Source: Streptomyces sp. NBC_00271
GTDB taxonomy: Bacteria > Actinomycetota > Actinomycetes > Streptomycetales > Streptomycetaceae
Length of the DNA stretch: 64,000 bases
Assembly (NCBI RefSeq): GCF_036178845.1
Contig: NZ_CP108070.1
Coordinates: 8,432,001-8,496,000, forward strand
Direction of reading: 5' to 3'
Each line of letters starts with the position of its first letter. The stretch's first letter is position 1. Shown piece after piece: positions 42,044 through 51,079 of this stretch. The notes below the pieces were generated by a model, which was given only the letters and a program-made list of their open reading frames with translations, made no database searches and was not told where the DNA came from. The position numbers were made by a program, and so were the translations under genes.

Positions 42044-43528
42044 ATGAGCACCACCCGCATGTCCGCTCCACGCATCAAGTCCCCCCAGCTGCTGATGGCC
42101 GAATCAGGCGCCGACCGCGAAGGCCATGGCCTCAAGCGGACCATGGGTCTCTTCCAGCTCATCTGCTTCGGCGTCGGCGCGATCGTCGGCACCGGAATCT
42201 TCGTCGGACTCTCCGACTCGGTCGCCCAGGCCGGACCCGCCGTGGTCGTGTCGTTCATCCTCGCGGCGATCACCTGCGTCTTCACCGCGTTCTCCTTCGC
42301 CGAGCTCGGCGGCGCGATCCCGGTCTCCGGATCCTCGTACTCCTTCGCCTACGCGGGACTGGGCGAGGGCACGGCCTTCCTCGTCGGCTGGTGTCTGCTC
42401 CTGGAGTACGGCGTCTCCGTGTCGGCCGTGGCGGTCGGCTGGAGCCAGTACGTCAACGAGCTGCTGCACAGCCTCACGGGCGTGCAGCTGCCCGCCGCGC
42501 TCTCGGCCGGCCCGTCCGACGGCGGGATCGTCAACCTTCCCGCGGTCATCGTGATCGCGCTGGCCTCGGTCCTGCTGATCCGCGGGGTGCGCGAGAGCGC
42601 CCGGGCGACCGCGGCCATGGCCGTGCTGAAGCTCGTCGTGCTCGTCGCCTTCTGCGCGATCGGGTTCAGCGCCTTCCAGCACGGCAACCTCACGCCGTTC
42701 TCCCCGGCCGGCCTGGGCGGTATCGGCGCGGGCACCACGGCGGCCTTCTTCTCGTACATCGGCTTCGACGCGATCACCACGGCCGGCGAGGAGGCCAAGG
42801 ACCCCCGCCGCAACATCCCGATCGCCATCCTGGTCTGCATCGGTCTGGTCACCCTGCTGTACTGCGCGGTGGCCCTCGCGGCGATCGGCGCCGTCGGCGG
42901 CGACGCGGTCGCCGGGCGGCCCGCCGCGCTGTCGTACGTCGTCAACGTGGTCACCGGCTCCACGGTCGGCGCCGGGGTCGTCGCGTTCGGAGCGGTCGTC
43001 GCCATCGCCTCGGTCGTGCTCGCGGTGATGTACGGACAGACCCGCATCCTCATGTCCATGTCCCGCGACGGGCTCGTGCCGCGGGTCTTCGAGAAGATCT
43101 CGCCGAAGACCTCGACCCCGGTCGCGGGGACCCTGATCGTCGCCATCGTCTTCGCCGTCCCGGCGGCCTTCGCCCCGCTCGACGCCGTCGTCAACCTGAC
43201 GACGATCGGCACGCTCGCCACCATGGCCGCCGTCAACGTCGCGGTGATCGCGCTGCGGCGCCGCCAACCGGGTCTCGCCAGGACGTTCCGGGTGCCGCTC
43301 TACCCCGTGGTGCCGCTGCTCGGCATCGGCTTCTGTCTGTACCTGATGTACGAGACGGGCTGGACGACCTGGATCCAGTTCGTGTGCTTCCTGGCGGCCG
43401 GCTTCCTCGTGTACGTGTTCTACGGGCGCCGCAACTCCCGGCTGGCCGCGGCCGCGGCCGTTCCCGGAGCCGTTTCCGGCGCCGAGGTCACACCGGACGC
43501 CGCTGAGCGGGCACCACAGGCAGTCTGA
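42044..43528 (+). CDS. APC-family amino-acid permease
   Basis: Protein of 494 residues from ATG 42044; an upstream ATG at 42008 and a later one at 42059 are in frame. Twelve predicted spans. The first carries the substrate motif GVGAIVGTGIFVGL (about 43-56). Others include SGSSYSFAYAGLGEGTAFLV and FFSYIGFDAITTAGEEAKDP, the latter signature being typical of the cationic amino-acid transporter (CAT) subgroup. It is likely to import arginine or exchange it for ornithine, given the deiminase and carbamoyltransferase just upstream. Its last 41 bp overlap the convergent HATPase gene. Confidence 0.9.
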   Translation: MSTTRMSAPRIKSPQLLMAESGADREGHGLKRTMGLFQLICFGVGAIVGTGIFVGLSDSVAQAGPAVVVSFILAAITCVFTAFSFAELGGAIPVSGSSYSFAYAGLGEGTAFLVGWCLLLEYGVSVSAVAVGWSQYVNELLHSLTGVQLPAALSAGPSDGGIVNLPAVIVIALASVLLIRGVRESARATAAMAVLKLVVLVAFCAIGFSAFQHGNLTPFSPAGLGGIGAGTTAAFFSYIGFDAITTAGEEAKDPRRNIPIAILVCIGLVTLLYCAVALAAIGAVGGDAVAGRPAALSYVVNVVTGSTVGAGVVAFGAVVAIASVVLAVMYGQTRILMSMSRDGLVPRVFEKISPKTSTPVAGTLIVAIVFAVPAAFAPLDAVVNLTTIGTLATMAAVNVAVIALRRRQPGLARTFRVPLYPVVPLLGIGFCLYLMYETGWTTWIQFVCFLAAGFLVYVFYGRRNSRLAAAAAVPGAVSGAEVTPDAAERAPQAV

Positions 43529-43940
43529 ACCAGACCGCCTTGCCGGAACCGGTGGGGCGGTGGCCGCAGGAGGAGCTGAGGGTGCGGATCAGGAGGAGGC
43601 CGCGCCCGTGCTCCTGCCAGGGGTCGGGCTCGCCGGGCGGTTCCGGGACCGTGAGGTTGCCGGGCGGCTCCGGGTCCGGGTCGTGCACCTCGACCTGACA
43701 GCCGGTCGGCATGAGCTCCACGACCAGCTCTATGGGACCGTCCCCCGCGGTGTGCTCCACGGCGTTGGCGACCAGTTCCGCGGTGAGCAGTTCCGCGGTG
43801 TCGCTGTCGGCCGCGTGCTTCAGCTCGGCCAGCGCGGTGCGGACCAGGGCGCGGGCGACCGGCACGGCCGCGGCGGTGTGCGGCAGCGCGATGCGCCAGG
43901 AGGCGGGGGCGGGGGTGTCGTGCAAGGCGGGTCCGTTCAT
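43488..43940 (-). CDS. HATPase_c anti-sigma-like regulatory kinase
   Basis: Protein of 150 residues: a stand-alone GHKL ATPase domain of the RsbW/SpoIIAB type very common in Streptomyces. N box ELVANAVEHT is at about 56-65, DPDPEPPGNL at about 86-95 and G1-like GRGLLLIRTLSS at about 113-124. Such proteins bind and inhibit sigma factors or act with anti-anti-sigma partners. No partner gene is adjacent, so its target is unknown. The 3' end overlaps the permease coding sequence on the other strand by 41 bp. Confidence 0.88.
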   Translation of the reverse strand: MNGPALHDTPAPASWRIALPHTAAAVPVARALVRTALAELKHAADSDTAELLTAELVANAVEHTAGDGPIELVVELMPTGCQVEVHDPDPEPPGNLTVPEPPGEPDPWQEHGRGLLLIRTLSSSCGHRPTGSGKAVWFRLPVVPAQRRPV

Positions 43941-44004
43941 GGAGCAGGCTGTCCTGCTTTCAACGTGAGGAATGGTACGGCGCGGCCGGGCGCAGACGTC
44001 GGGC

Positions 44005-44050
44005 GGGCGCGTTCCAGGACATTCGGTGGGCGCCCTCCCAGGACGTTCGG
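44005..44050. repeat. tandem 22/23-bp direct repeat
   Basis: Unit 1 (44005-44026) and unit 2 (44028-44050) share GGGCGC and CCAGGAC-(A/G)-TTCGG. They sit 65-110 bp upstream of the HATPase gene in the 342-bp divergent gap (43941-44282). The remainder of the gap contains the crotonase promoter region and the dyad at 44182. Confidence 0.6.
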
Positions 44051-44181
44051 CTCGGCATGAGGCCCCGTACCCAGCTCAACACCTGGTCTCCCGCGAGGTG
44101 CTCCCGCCGTTACGGGGCTATCGAGAACCCGTGACTAGATGACGGGAAACGGTCACTTCACGACCGGTCTATTGCGTGGTC

Positions 44182-44195
44182 GTGACGACAGTCAC
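44182..44195. promoter_or_regulatory. GTGAC-GACA-GTCAC dyad upstream of the aromatic-CoA operon
   Basis: A perfect 5-4-5 inverted repeat about 90 bp before the crotonase start. Thirteen bases (GTGACGACAGTCA) recur exactly at 51080-51092, in front of the acyl-CoA dehydrogenase and divergent ligase of the same locus. The PaaX protein encoded at 48450 is the obvious candidate binder. Confidence 0.5.
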
Positions 44196-44282
44196 AGAAT
44201 GGTGATAACTTCGTGGAGTAACGACGCCCGCTGTCCGGCGCCCCGCGCGGACCGCCGCCCCCGTCCGAGGAGGCCGCCCGTC

Positions 44283-45110
44283 ATGAGTCCCTTCACCGGC
44301 TCCGCCGCCCGCACCTCCGACTGGCAGCACCTGAGGTGCGCGGTCGCCGACGGGGTCGCCACGGTCACCCTGGCCCGCCCCGAGAAACTCAACGCCCTCA
44401 CCTTCGGCGCCTACGCCGACCTGCGCGATCTGCTCGCCGAGCTCTCCCGTGAGCGGTCGGTGCGGGCGCTGGTGCTGGCGGGGGAGGGGCGCGGCTTCTG
44501 CTCCGGCGGCGACGTCGACGAGATCATCGGCGCGACCCTGTCCATGGACACCGCCCAGCTCCTCGACTTCAACCGGATGACCGGGCAGGTCGTGCGGGCC
44601 GTACGGGAGTGCCCGTTCCCGGTGATCGCGGCGGTGCACGGGGTCGCGGCGGGCGCCGGAGCCGTCCTCGCCCTGGCCGCCGACTTCCGGGTGGCCGACC
44701 CGAGCGCCCGGTTCGCCTTCCTCTTCACCCGCGTCGGACTGTCCGGCGGCGACATGGGCGCCGCCTATCTGCTGCCCCGGGTCGTCGGGCTCGGTCACGC
44801 GACCCGGCTGCTGATGCTCGGCGAACCGGTGCGCGCGCCCGAGGCCGAGCGGATCGGCCTGATCAGCGAGCTGGCCGACGAGGGCAGCGCGGACGAGGCC
44901 GCCCAGCGGCTGGCCCGCCGCCTGGCCGAGGGCCCGGCTCTCGCGTACGCCCAGACCAAGGCCCTGCTCACCGCCGAACTGGACATGCCCCTCGCCGCCT
45001 CCGTCGAGCTCGACGCCTCGACCCAGGCCCTCCTGATGACCGGCGAGGACTACGCCGAGTTCCATGCGGCGTTCACGGAGAAGCGCGCGCCGAAGTGGCG
45101 GGGGCGATAG
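44283..45110 (+). CDS. enoyl-CoA hydratase (aromatic-CoA locus)
   Basis: Protein of 275 residues from ATG 44283 with AGGAGG upstream. Crotonase motifs: ARPEKLNALTFGAYADL (about 33-49), GRGFCSGGDVDEII (about 71-84), AAVHGVAAGAGAVLALAADF (about 119-138), and FLFTRVGLSGGDMGAAYLLP (about 149-168), with Asp where hydratases often have the second glutamate. It lies 2 bp before the monooxygenase/reductase gene and is surely cotranscribed. It likely hydrates or opens the ring-reduced aminobenzoyl- or hydroxybenzoyl-CoA product. Confidence 0.88.
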   Translation: MSPFTGSAARTSDWQHLRCAVADGVATVTLARPEKLNALTFGAYADLRDLLAELSRERSVRALVLAGEGRGFCSGGDVDEIIGATLSMDTAQLLDFNRMTGQVVRAVRECPFPVIAAVHGVAAGAGAVLALAADFRVADPSARFAFLFTRVGLSGGDMGAAYLLPRVVGLGHATRLLMLGEPVRAPEAERIGLISELADEGSADEAAQRLARRLAEGPALAYAQTKALLTAELDMPLAASVELDASTQALLMTGEDYAEFHAAFTEKRAPKWRGR

Positions 45111-45112
45111 CC

Positions 45113-47404
45113 GTGGCGACGCGGACGGGCGCGTCTGTGCGTGTCGCCGTCATCGGCGGCGGTCCCGGCGGACTGTACGCCGCCGCGCTCCTCAAGCGCC
45201 TCGACCCGGGCCGCGAGGTCACCGTCTGGGAGCGCAACGCCCCCGACGACACCTTCGGCTTCGGTGTCGTGCTCTCCGACGAGACGCTCGGTGGGATCGA
45301 GCACGCCGACCCGGTCGTGTACGCGGCGCTCCAGGACGAGTTCGTGCGCTGGGACGACATCGACATCGTGCACCGGGGCGTACGCAACACCTCCGGAGGC
45401 CACGGCTTCGCGGCGCTCGGCCGGCGCCGACTCCTGGAGATCCTGCACGAGCGCTGCCGCTCGCTCGGCGTCGAGCTGCGCTTCCGGGCCGAGGCCCCGC
45501 CGGTCGCCGAACTGATGACGGCGTACGACCTGGTCGTCGCCGCCGACGGGGTGCACAGCCCGACCCGGGCGGCGTACGCGGAGGTCTTCGGACCGTCGGT
45601 CGAGGAGCACCGGTGCCGTTACATCTGGCTCGCCGCCGACTTCGCCTTCGACTCCTTCCGCTTCGAGATCGCCGAGACCGAGCACGGCGTGATGCAGCTG
45701 CACGGCTACCCGTACGCGGCCGACGCCTCCACCGTCATCGTCGAGATGCGCGAAGAGGTGTGGCGGGCGGCCGGTTTCGCGGACCTCGACGAACAGGGGT
45801 CCGTCGAGCTCTGCGGCAAGATCTTCACGGACGCGCTCGGCGGACGGCAGCTGCGGTCCAACAAGTCGACGTGGACCACCTTCCGTACGGTGGTCAACGA
45901 CCGCTGGTCCCACGGCAATCTGGTCCTCCTCGGCGACGCCGCGCACACCGCCCACTTCTCCATCGGCTCCGGCACCAAGCTCGCCGTCGAGGACGCGCTC
46001 GCGCTGGCCGCCTGCCTGGAGGAGCGGCCCACCCTCGACGAGGCACTCGCCGCGTACGAGGAGGAGCGGCGCCCCGTCGTCGCGTCCACCCAGCGGGCGG
46101 CGCGGGCCAGCCTGGAGTGGTTCGAGAACCTGGGGCTGTATCTCCACCAGCCCGCCCGGCAGTTCGCCTTCAACCTCCTCACGCGCAGCCGCCGCGTCAC
46201 ACACGACAACCTGCGGCTGCGGGACGCGCACTTCACGGCGGCGGTCGAGCGCGAGTTCGGCTGCCCGCCCGGCACACCGCCGATGTTCACCCCGTTCCGG
46301 CTGCGCGGTATGACCCTGCGCAACCGGGTCGTGGTCTCACCGATGGACATGTACTCGGCCGTGGACGGCGTCCCCGGCGACTTCCACCTCGTCCACCTGG
46401 GCGCACGGGCGCTCGGCGGCGCGGGCCTGGTGATGACCGAGATGGTGTGCGTGAGCGCCGAGGGCCGCATCACACCCGGCTGCGCGGGCCTCTACTCACA
46501 CCGGCAGGCCGACTCCTGGCGGCGGATCATCCGTTTCGTGCACGCCCAGTCACCCGGCACCGCGATCGGCGTCCAGCTCGGACACTCCGGCCGCAAGGGC
46601 TCCACGAAGCTGATGTGGGAGGGCATGGACGAGCCGCTGGAGGAGGGCAACTGGCCGCTCGTGGCCCCCTCCCCGATCCCGTACGGACCGCGCAGCCAGA
46701 CCCCCCGGCAGCTGTGCCGCGCCCAACTCACCGACATCCGCGAGCAGTTCGCGGCCGCCGCCTGGCGTGCCGCCCGCTGCGGCTTCGATCTCCTCGAACT
46801 GCACTGCGCCCACGGCTACCTGCTGTCCGGCTTCCTCTCACCGCTCACCAACCGGCGCACCGACGTCTACGGCGGCTCGCTGGAACGCAGACTGCGCTTC
46901 CCGCTGGAGGTCTTCGACGCCGTACGGGCCGTGTGGCCGGAGGAGCGGCCCATGACCGTCCGCATCTCCGCCACCGACTGGGCCGAGGGCGGCAACACCG
47001 GGGACGAGGGCGTGGCGATCGCTCGGGCCTTCGCGGCGCACGGCGCCGACGCGGTCGATGTGTCGACCGGGCAGGTGGTCGCCGACGAACAGCCGGAGTA
47101 CGGCCGCTCGTATCAGACCCCGTTCGCCGACCGGATCCGCCACGAGACCGGCCTCCCCGTGATCGCCGTCGGCGCGATCTCCTCCTGGGACGACGTCAAC
47201 TCCCTGATCCTGGCCGGGCGTACGGACCTGTGCGCACTCGCCCGGCCGCATCTCTACGACCCGCACTGGACGCTGCACGCGGCGGCCGAGCAGGGGTACG
47301 AGGGTCCGGGCGTCGCCTGGCCCAAGCCGTACCGCGCGGGCAGCCGCCGCCCGCAGACCGGACGCATCGACGCCCCCAAGCCCCGTCTCTCACTGGGGAC
47401 TTGA
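45113..47404 (+). CDS. anthraniloyl-CoA monooxygenase/reductase or salicylyl-CoA 5-hydroxylase
   Basis: Protein of 763 residues from GTG 45113. The N-terminal FAD monooxygenase has GGGPGGLYAA (about 14-23), ADGVHSPTR (about 144-152) and LLGDAAHTAHFSIGSGTKLA (about 275-294). The C-terminal half (about 395-763) is an Old Yellow Enzyme barrel: FTPFRLRGMTLRNRVVVSPM, LELHCAHGYLLSGFLSPLTN, DVYGGS. This fusion is known from 2-aminobenzoyl-CoA monooxygenase/reductase and from Streptomyces SdgC. It hydroxylates the aryl-CoA and can reduce the ring in one protein. RidA in this locus favours an amino substrate. The last 15 bp overlap a convergent gene relic. Confidence 0.92.
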   Translation: MATRTGASVRVAVIGGGPGGLYAAALLKRLDPGREVTVWERNAPDDTFGFGVVLSDETLGGIEHADPVVYAALQDEFVRWDDIDIVHRGVRNTSGGHGFAALGRRRLLEILHERCRSLGVELRFRAEAPPVAELMTAYDLVVAADGVHSPTRAAYAEVFGPSVEEHRCRYIWLAADFAFDSFRFEIAETEHGVMQLHGYPYAADASTVIVEMREEVWRAAGFADLDEQGSVELCGKIFTDALGGRQLRSNKSTWTTFRTVVNDRWSHGNLVLLGDAAHTAHFSIGSGTKLAVEDALALAACLEERPTLDEALAAYEEERRPVVASTQRAARASLEWFENLGLYLHQPARQFAFNLLTRSRRVTHDNLRLRDAHFTAAVEREFGCPPGTPPMFTPFRLRGMTLRNRVVVSPMDMYSAVDGVPGDFHLVHLGARALGGAGLVMTEMVCVSAEGRITPGCAGLYSHRQADSWRRIIRFVHAQSPGTAIGVQLGHSGRKGSTKLMWEGMDEPLEEGNWPLVAPSPIPYGPRSQTPRQLCRAQLTDIREQFAAAAWRAARCGFDLLELHCAHGYLLSGFLSPLTNRRTDVYGGSLERRLRFPLEVFDAVRAVWPEERPMTVRISATDWAEGGNTGDEGVAIARAFAAHGADAVDVSTGQVVADEQPEYGRSYQTPFADRIRHETGLPVIAVGAISSWDDVNSLILAGRTDLCALARPHLYDPHWTLHAAAEQGYEGPGVAWPKPYRAGSRRPQTGRIDAPKPRLSLGT

Positions 47405-47788
47405 GGGCGCGGGACAGCGGTCCTGACGGGAGAGGCCGGCCATGCCCGCCGTCAGTGTCGAGCCGTCCGCCGGGTCGACGAGGAGGAAAGCGCCGGTGCG
47501 GCGTACGTCCGCGTAGTCGTCGAGCGCGAGCGGCTCGGCGGTGCGCAGGGTGATGCGCCCGAGGTCGTTCGTCACTGCGGCGCGTACGCGAGTCCGGCGT
47601 CCCTGCCGAGCACGTCGATGCCGGCGATCTCGCGGCACGGTCTCCAGGAACTCCAGGAGCGCCGGACCCTCGTACCAGTCCGTGTGTTCGAACTCGCCAG
47701 CGACCTCACGGAAGATGTGGACGGCCTCCGACTCCAGGGCGTCCAAGTGCGACAGCGTGAAGTCCTGTTCGACCGCCGTGGAGGTCAT
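47390..47788 (-). pseudogene. collapsed cysD-cysN remnant (sulfate adenylyltransferase)
   Basis: An open frame of 132 codons that is a chimera. Residues about 9-34 (FTLSHLDALESEAVHIFREV) are the N-terminus of CysD. Residues about 37-52 (DWYEGPALLEFLETVP) are from the middle of CysN. Residues about 53-70 are Arg-rich and out of register (another frame there reads EIAGIDVLGRDAGLAYAPQ). Residues 71-116 (NDLGRITLRTAEPLALDDY, RRTGAFLLVDPADGSTL) are the CysN C-terminus. About 600 residues are missing in at least two deletions, including the catalytic and GTP-binding parts. The normal ATGA overlap with cysC is kept, showing the original operon order. Confidence 0.8.
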
Positions 47789-48336
47789 ACGAGCCCCCGC
47801 GCCGCGAGCACCGCGTGCACCGAGTCCGCGGACTCCTGCGGGGTCTGCAGATGCGTCTCCAGCGTGAGCGCCGGGTCCAACGGCGGCTCGTAGGGGTCGT
47901 CGACGCCGGTGAGCCCGGTCAGCCGGCCCGCGGCCTGCCGGGCGTACAGCCCCTTCACGTCGCGCTCGCTGCACACCTCGACGGGGGTGGCGACATGCAC
48001 CTCGATGTACGGCGTCCCGCTCGCCTCGTGCCGCTCCCGGACGGCGTCGCGGCTGTCGGCGTACGGCGCGATGACGGGCACCACGGCGAGGACGCCGTTG
48101 CGCGCGAGCACCTCGGCGACCAGGCCGATGCGCTGCACGTTGGTGTTGCGGTCCTCGCGCGAGAAGCCGAGACCCGCGGAGAGGAACCGGCGGACCTCGT
48201 CGCCGTCGAGGACCTCCACCCGGTGCCCCTCCGCCTTCAGACGGGTCCCGAGTATCCGGGCGATGGTCGTCTTGCCCGCGCTCGGCAGACCCGTGAGCCA
48301 GACGGTGGCTCCCTGAGCCCTTGCCGTGGTGGTCAT
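47785..48336 (-). CDS. cysC: adenylylsulfate (APS) kinase
   Basis: Protein of 183 residues of normal APS-kinase length. P-loop GLPSAGKT is at 16-23. The LDGDEVRRFLSAGLGFSRED block (about 44-63) and RNTNVQRIGLVAEVLARNG bind APS. VIAPYADSRDAVRERH replaces the more usual FISPYR form. It phosphorylates APS to PAPS for sulfate reduction or sulfation. Normally it is followed by cysD and cysN, but here those are reduced to a remnant, so it depends on APS made elsewhere or is vestigial. No frame damage is seen in cysC itself. Confidence 0.93.
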   Translation of the reverse strand: MTTTARAQGATVWLTGLPSAGKTTIARILGTRLKAEGHRVEVLDGDEVRRFLSAGLGFSREDRNTNVQRIGLVAEVLARNGVLAVVPVIAPYADSRDAVRERHEASGTPYIEVHVATPVEVCSERDVKGLYARQAAGRLTGLTGVDDPYEPPLDPALTLETHLQTPQESADSVHAVLAARGLV

Positions 48337-48449
48337 ACGTGCGGTCCTCTTCCTGTCCTGGCGTGCGGCTCACGACGCTAGGTAAGAAGCATGAGAAGAG
48401 GGACGGAAGGGGCTGAGGGTTCCCTTAGCGCCTCATGATGTAACCGAGG

Positions 48450-49271
48450 TCACACGTCAGTGGGTTCGGTGAATCTCGCCCCCGCGTCCCGCAGCCGCTC
48501 GTGCAGCGCCCGGAACACGGCGGCCGAGCGGGCGCCCGGCCAGTCCTCGGGCAGCAACGCGGCGGGCAGCCCCGGGTCGGCGTACGGGAGGTGGCGCCAG
48601 GTGTCCAGGGCGAGCAGATAGTCGCGGTACGCCTCCTCGGGCGGGGTGTCCGCGCGCCGCCGCCAGTCGCGCAGCACGGTCGCGTGCTGGTCGAGGAAGG
48701 CCTCGTGCTGCTTGGCGATCGCCGCCAGGTCCCACCAGCGCGCGACCGCTTCCGCCGTCGCCGCGAAGCCCAGGTGCTCCCCGCGGAACAGCTCCACGTA
48801 AGGGTCGAGCCGCAGCCGCGCCAGGGTGTGCCGGGTCTCCTCGTAGAGCCGCGCGGGGGCGAGCCAGACGCCGGGGGCCGCCGTCCCGAAGCCGAGACCG
48901 GCGAGGCGCGAGCGCAGTACGTGCCGCTTCTGCCGCTCGGACTCCGGCACGGAGAAGACGGCGAGCACCCAGCCCTCTTCCTCGGGAGGCGCCGTCGCGT
49001 ACACCCGCCGGTCGCCGTCCTCCAGCAGTTGGCGGGCGTCCGGCGACAGCGCGTACCCCGCGCCGCCCGCCGCCGTACGGGCCGGTTCGAGCAGTCCGCG
49101 GCGCTTGAGCCGGGACACCGACGAGCGTACGGAGGGCGCGTCGACGCCGACCGCGGCGAGGAGCCGGATCAACTCGGCCACCGGCACGGGGCCGGGCATG
49201 AAACGGCCGTACGCGCCGTAGAACGTGACGATGAGGGACCGGGGGGCGTGCTGCTCTGACACGTTGATCAC
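48450..49271 (-). CDS. PaaX-family transcriptional repressor
   Basis: Protein of 273 residues from GTG 49271 (GTG 49262 also possible). The N-terminal winged helix (about 10-75) includes SLIVTFYGAYGRFMPGPVPV and DAPSVRSSVSRLKRRGLLEP. The central and C-terminal PaaX domains have WVLAVFSVPESERQKRHVLR and a YRDYLLALDTWRHLPYADPG stretch. PaaX proteins repress CoA-dependent aromatic catabolism and are released by an aryl-CoA. It lies between the monooxygenase and ligase parts of the locus, next to the ligase gene on the same strand (15-bp gap), so it is likely cotranscribed with it. Confidence 0.9.
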   Translation of the reverse strand: MINVSEQHAPRSLIVTFYGAYGRFMPGPVPVAELIRLLAAVGVDAPSVRSSVSRLKRRGLLEPARTAAGGAGYALSPDARQLLEDGDRRVYATAPPEEEGWVLAVFSVPESERQKRHVLRSRLAGLGFGTAAPGVWLAPARLYEETRHTLARLRLDPYVELFRGEHLGFAATAEAVARWWDLAAIAKQHEAFLDQHATVLRDWRRRADTPPEEAYRDYLLALDTWRHLPYADPGLPAALLPEDWPGARSAAVFRALHERLRDAGARFTEPTDV

Positions 49272-49286
49272 TCTAGTGCGCGAAGA

Positions 49287-50969
49287 TCACTTGGGACCGC
49301 TGCCGGTGGACAACTCACCCTCCGGCGCGGGCGGCGACGGGGTCTGCCCGCTCGCCGGCGGGGCGTCCGCGCGCAGCCGGAAGCGTTGCAGCTTTCCGGT
49401 CGCCGTGCGCGGCAGCGAGTCCAGGAAGACGAACTCGCGAGGGCACTTGTACGGCGCCAGCTCGGACTTGAGGAAGGCGCGCAGCGCCTCGGTGTCCTTG
49501 CGTGCCCCCTCTCTGAGGACCATGTACGCCACCACCACCTGCCCGCGTGCCTCGTCGGGCCGCCCCACGACCGCCGTCTCGACCACGTCCGGGTGGCGCA
49601 GCAGGGCGTCCTCGACCTCGGGCCCGGCGATGTTGTACCCCGCCGAGACGATCATGTCGTCGGCGCGGGCGACATAGCGGAAGTAGCCGTCGGGGTCGCG
49701 CACATAGGTGTCGCCGGTGATGTTCCAGCCGCCGCGCACGTACTCCCGCTGCCGTGGGTCGGCGAGATAGCGGCAGCCGACCGGGCCACGCACCGCGAGC
49801 AGTCCGGGCTCGCCGTCCGGCACCGGCGTCCCCTCGGCGTCGACCACCCGCGCCTGCCAGCCCGGTACGGGGACGCCCGTCGTCCCGGGGCGGATGTGCT
49901 CGTCGGCCGCGGAGATGAAGATGTGCAGCAGCTCGGTGGCGCCGATGCCGTTGATGATGCGCAGTCCGGTGCGGTGGTGCCAGGCCCGCCAGGTCGCGGC
50001 GGGCAGGTTCTCGCCCGCGGACACACAGCGCCGCAGCGAGGTCGTGTCGTACTCGTCCAGGTCCGCCAGCATCGCCCGGTAGGCGGTGGGTGCGGTGAAC
50101 AGCACCGAGACGCGGTGCTCGGTGATCGCGGGCAACAGTTGCTTGGGGCCCGCCTGTTCGAGCAGCAGGGAGCAGGCGCCGGCGCGCATCGGGAAGACGA
50201 CGAGGCCGCCGAGCCCGAACGTGAAGCCCAGCGGGGGACTGCCGGTGAAGACGTCGTCCTCGTGCGGCCGCAGCACGTGCTTCGAGAAGGTGTCCGCTAT
50301 GGCCAGCACATCGCGGTGGAAGTGCACACAGCCCTTGGGGCGGCCGGTGGTGCCGGAGGTGAACGCGATCAGCGCGACGTCGTCTGCGGCCGTGTCGACC
50401 GCCGTGAACGGCTCGTCCGGGGCGCCCGTGATGCGCAGCAGCAGGTCGTCGGGCGCGTCCCCGCCGTACGTCGTGATCCGCAGCCCCGGGATCTCCGCCT
50501 TCGCCAGGTCGTCGACCGACCGTACGTCGCACAGCGCGTGGGTGACGTGGGCGATGGCGCACATGGTGGTCAGCTCGTGCGGGCGCTGCTGGGCGAGCAC
50601 CGTGACGGCGACCCCGCCCGCCTTCAGGACCGCCAACCAGCACGCGGCGAGCCAGGGTGTGGTGGGCCCGCGCAGCAGCACCCGGTTGCCGGGCACGACG
50701 CCCAGTTCGGTGGTCAGGACGTGGGCGATCCGGTCCACCCGGGTGAGGAGGTGCCCGTACGTCCACAGGTCGCCGGACGGCGTGCGGAAGGCGGGGCGCT
50801 GCGGTGGCTTGCCGCCGAGGAGTTCGGCGGCGCAGTTCAGCCGTTCGGGGTAGTGCAGCTCGGGCAGGTCGAAGGGGAGTTCGGGCCACTGCTCGGGGGG
50901 CGGGAGGTGGTCGCGGGCGAAGGTGTCGACGTGGGCCGAGGTCGTCGGCTCCAGGGTGTCGCCGTCCAT
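49287..50969 (-). CDS. aryl-CoA ligase (2-aminobenzoate/benzoate-CoA ligase family)
   Basis: Protein of 560 residues of the ANL superfamily. P-loop FTSGTTGRPKG is at about 204-214, A5 region NGIGATELLHIF at about 339-350, GDTYVRDPDGYFRYVARADD at about 412-431 and the A10 lysine in PRTATGKLQRF at about 523-533. The opening DTFARDHLPPPEQWPELPFD matches the 2-aminobenzoate/benzoate-CoA ligase branch. It activates the aromatic acid to its CoA thioester with ATP, the entry step for the monooxygenase at 45113. It is divergent from the acyl-CoA dehydrogenase across 177 bp containing the shared dyad. Confidence 0.9.
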   Translation of the reverse strand: MDGDTLEPTTSAHVDTFARDHLPPPEQWPELPFDLPELHYPERLNCAAELLGGKPPQRPAFRTPSGDLWTYGHLLTRVDRIAHVLTTELGVVPGNRVLLRGPTTPWLAACWLAVLKAGGVAVTVLAQQRPHELTTMCAIAHVTHALCDVRSVDDLAKAEIPGLRITTYGGDAPDDLLLRITGAPDEPFTAVDTAADDVALIAFTSGTTGRPKGCVHFHRDVLAIADTFSKHVLRPHEDDVFTGSPPLGFTFGLGGLVVFPMRAGACSLLLEQAGPKQLLPAITEHRVSVLFTAPTAYRAMLADLDEYDTTSLRRCVSAGENLPAATWRAWHHRTGLRIINGIGATELLHIFISAADEHIRPGTTGVPVPGWQARVVDAEGTPVPDGEPGLLAVRGPVGCRYLADPRQREYVRGGWNITGDTYVRDPDGYFRYVARADDMIVSAGYNIAGPEVEDALLRHPDVVETAVVGRPDEARGQVVVAYMVLREGARKDTEALRAFLKSELAPYKCPREFVFLDSLPRTATGKLQRFRLRADAPPASGQTPSPPAPEGELSTGSGPK

Positions 50970-51079
50970 GGAGGTTCGCCCCCTTGTCGTGGTGGGCTCG
51001 CAGCGCTCAGCTCGTGACTCTCGGTGCTCAGCTCTCGGTGCTCTGGGCTCGCGTCTCGCACAAGGAGCGTATCGTGTTG

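Noticed and set aside
47390..48373. A single 327-codon minus-strand frame running through cysC
   Set aside because: Its first part is out of frame with the intact APS kinase and has no motifs. Only the last 132 codons, after 47788, resemble sulfate adenylyltransferase.
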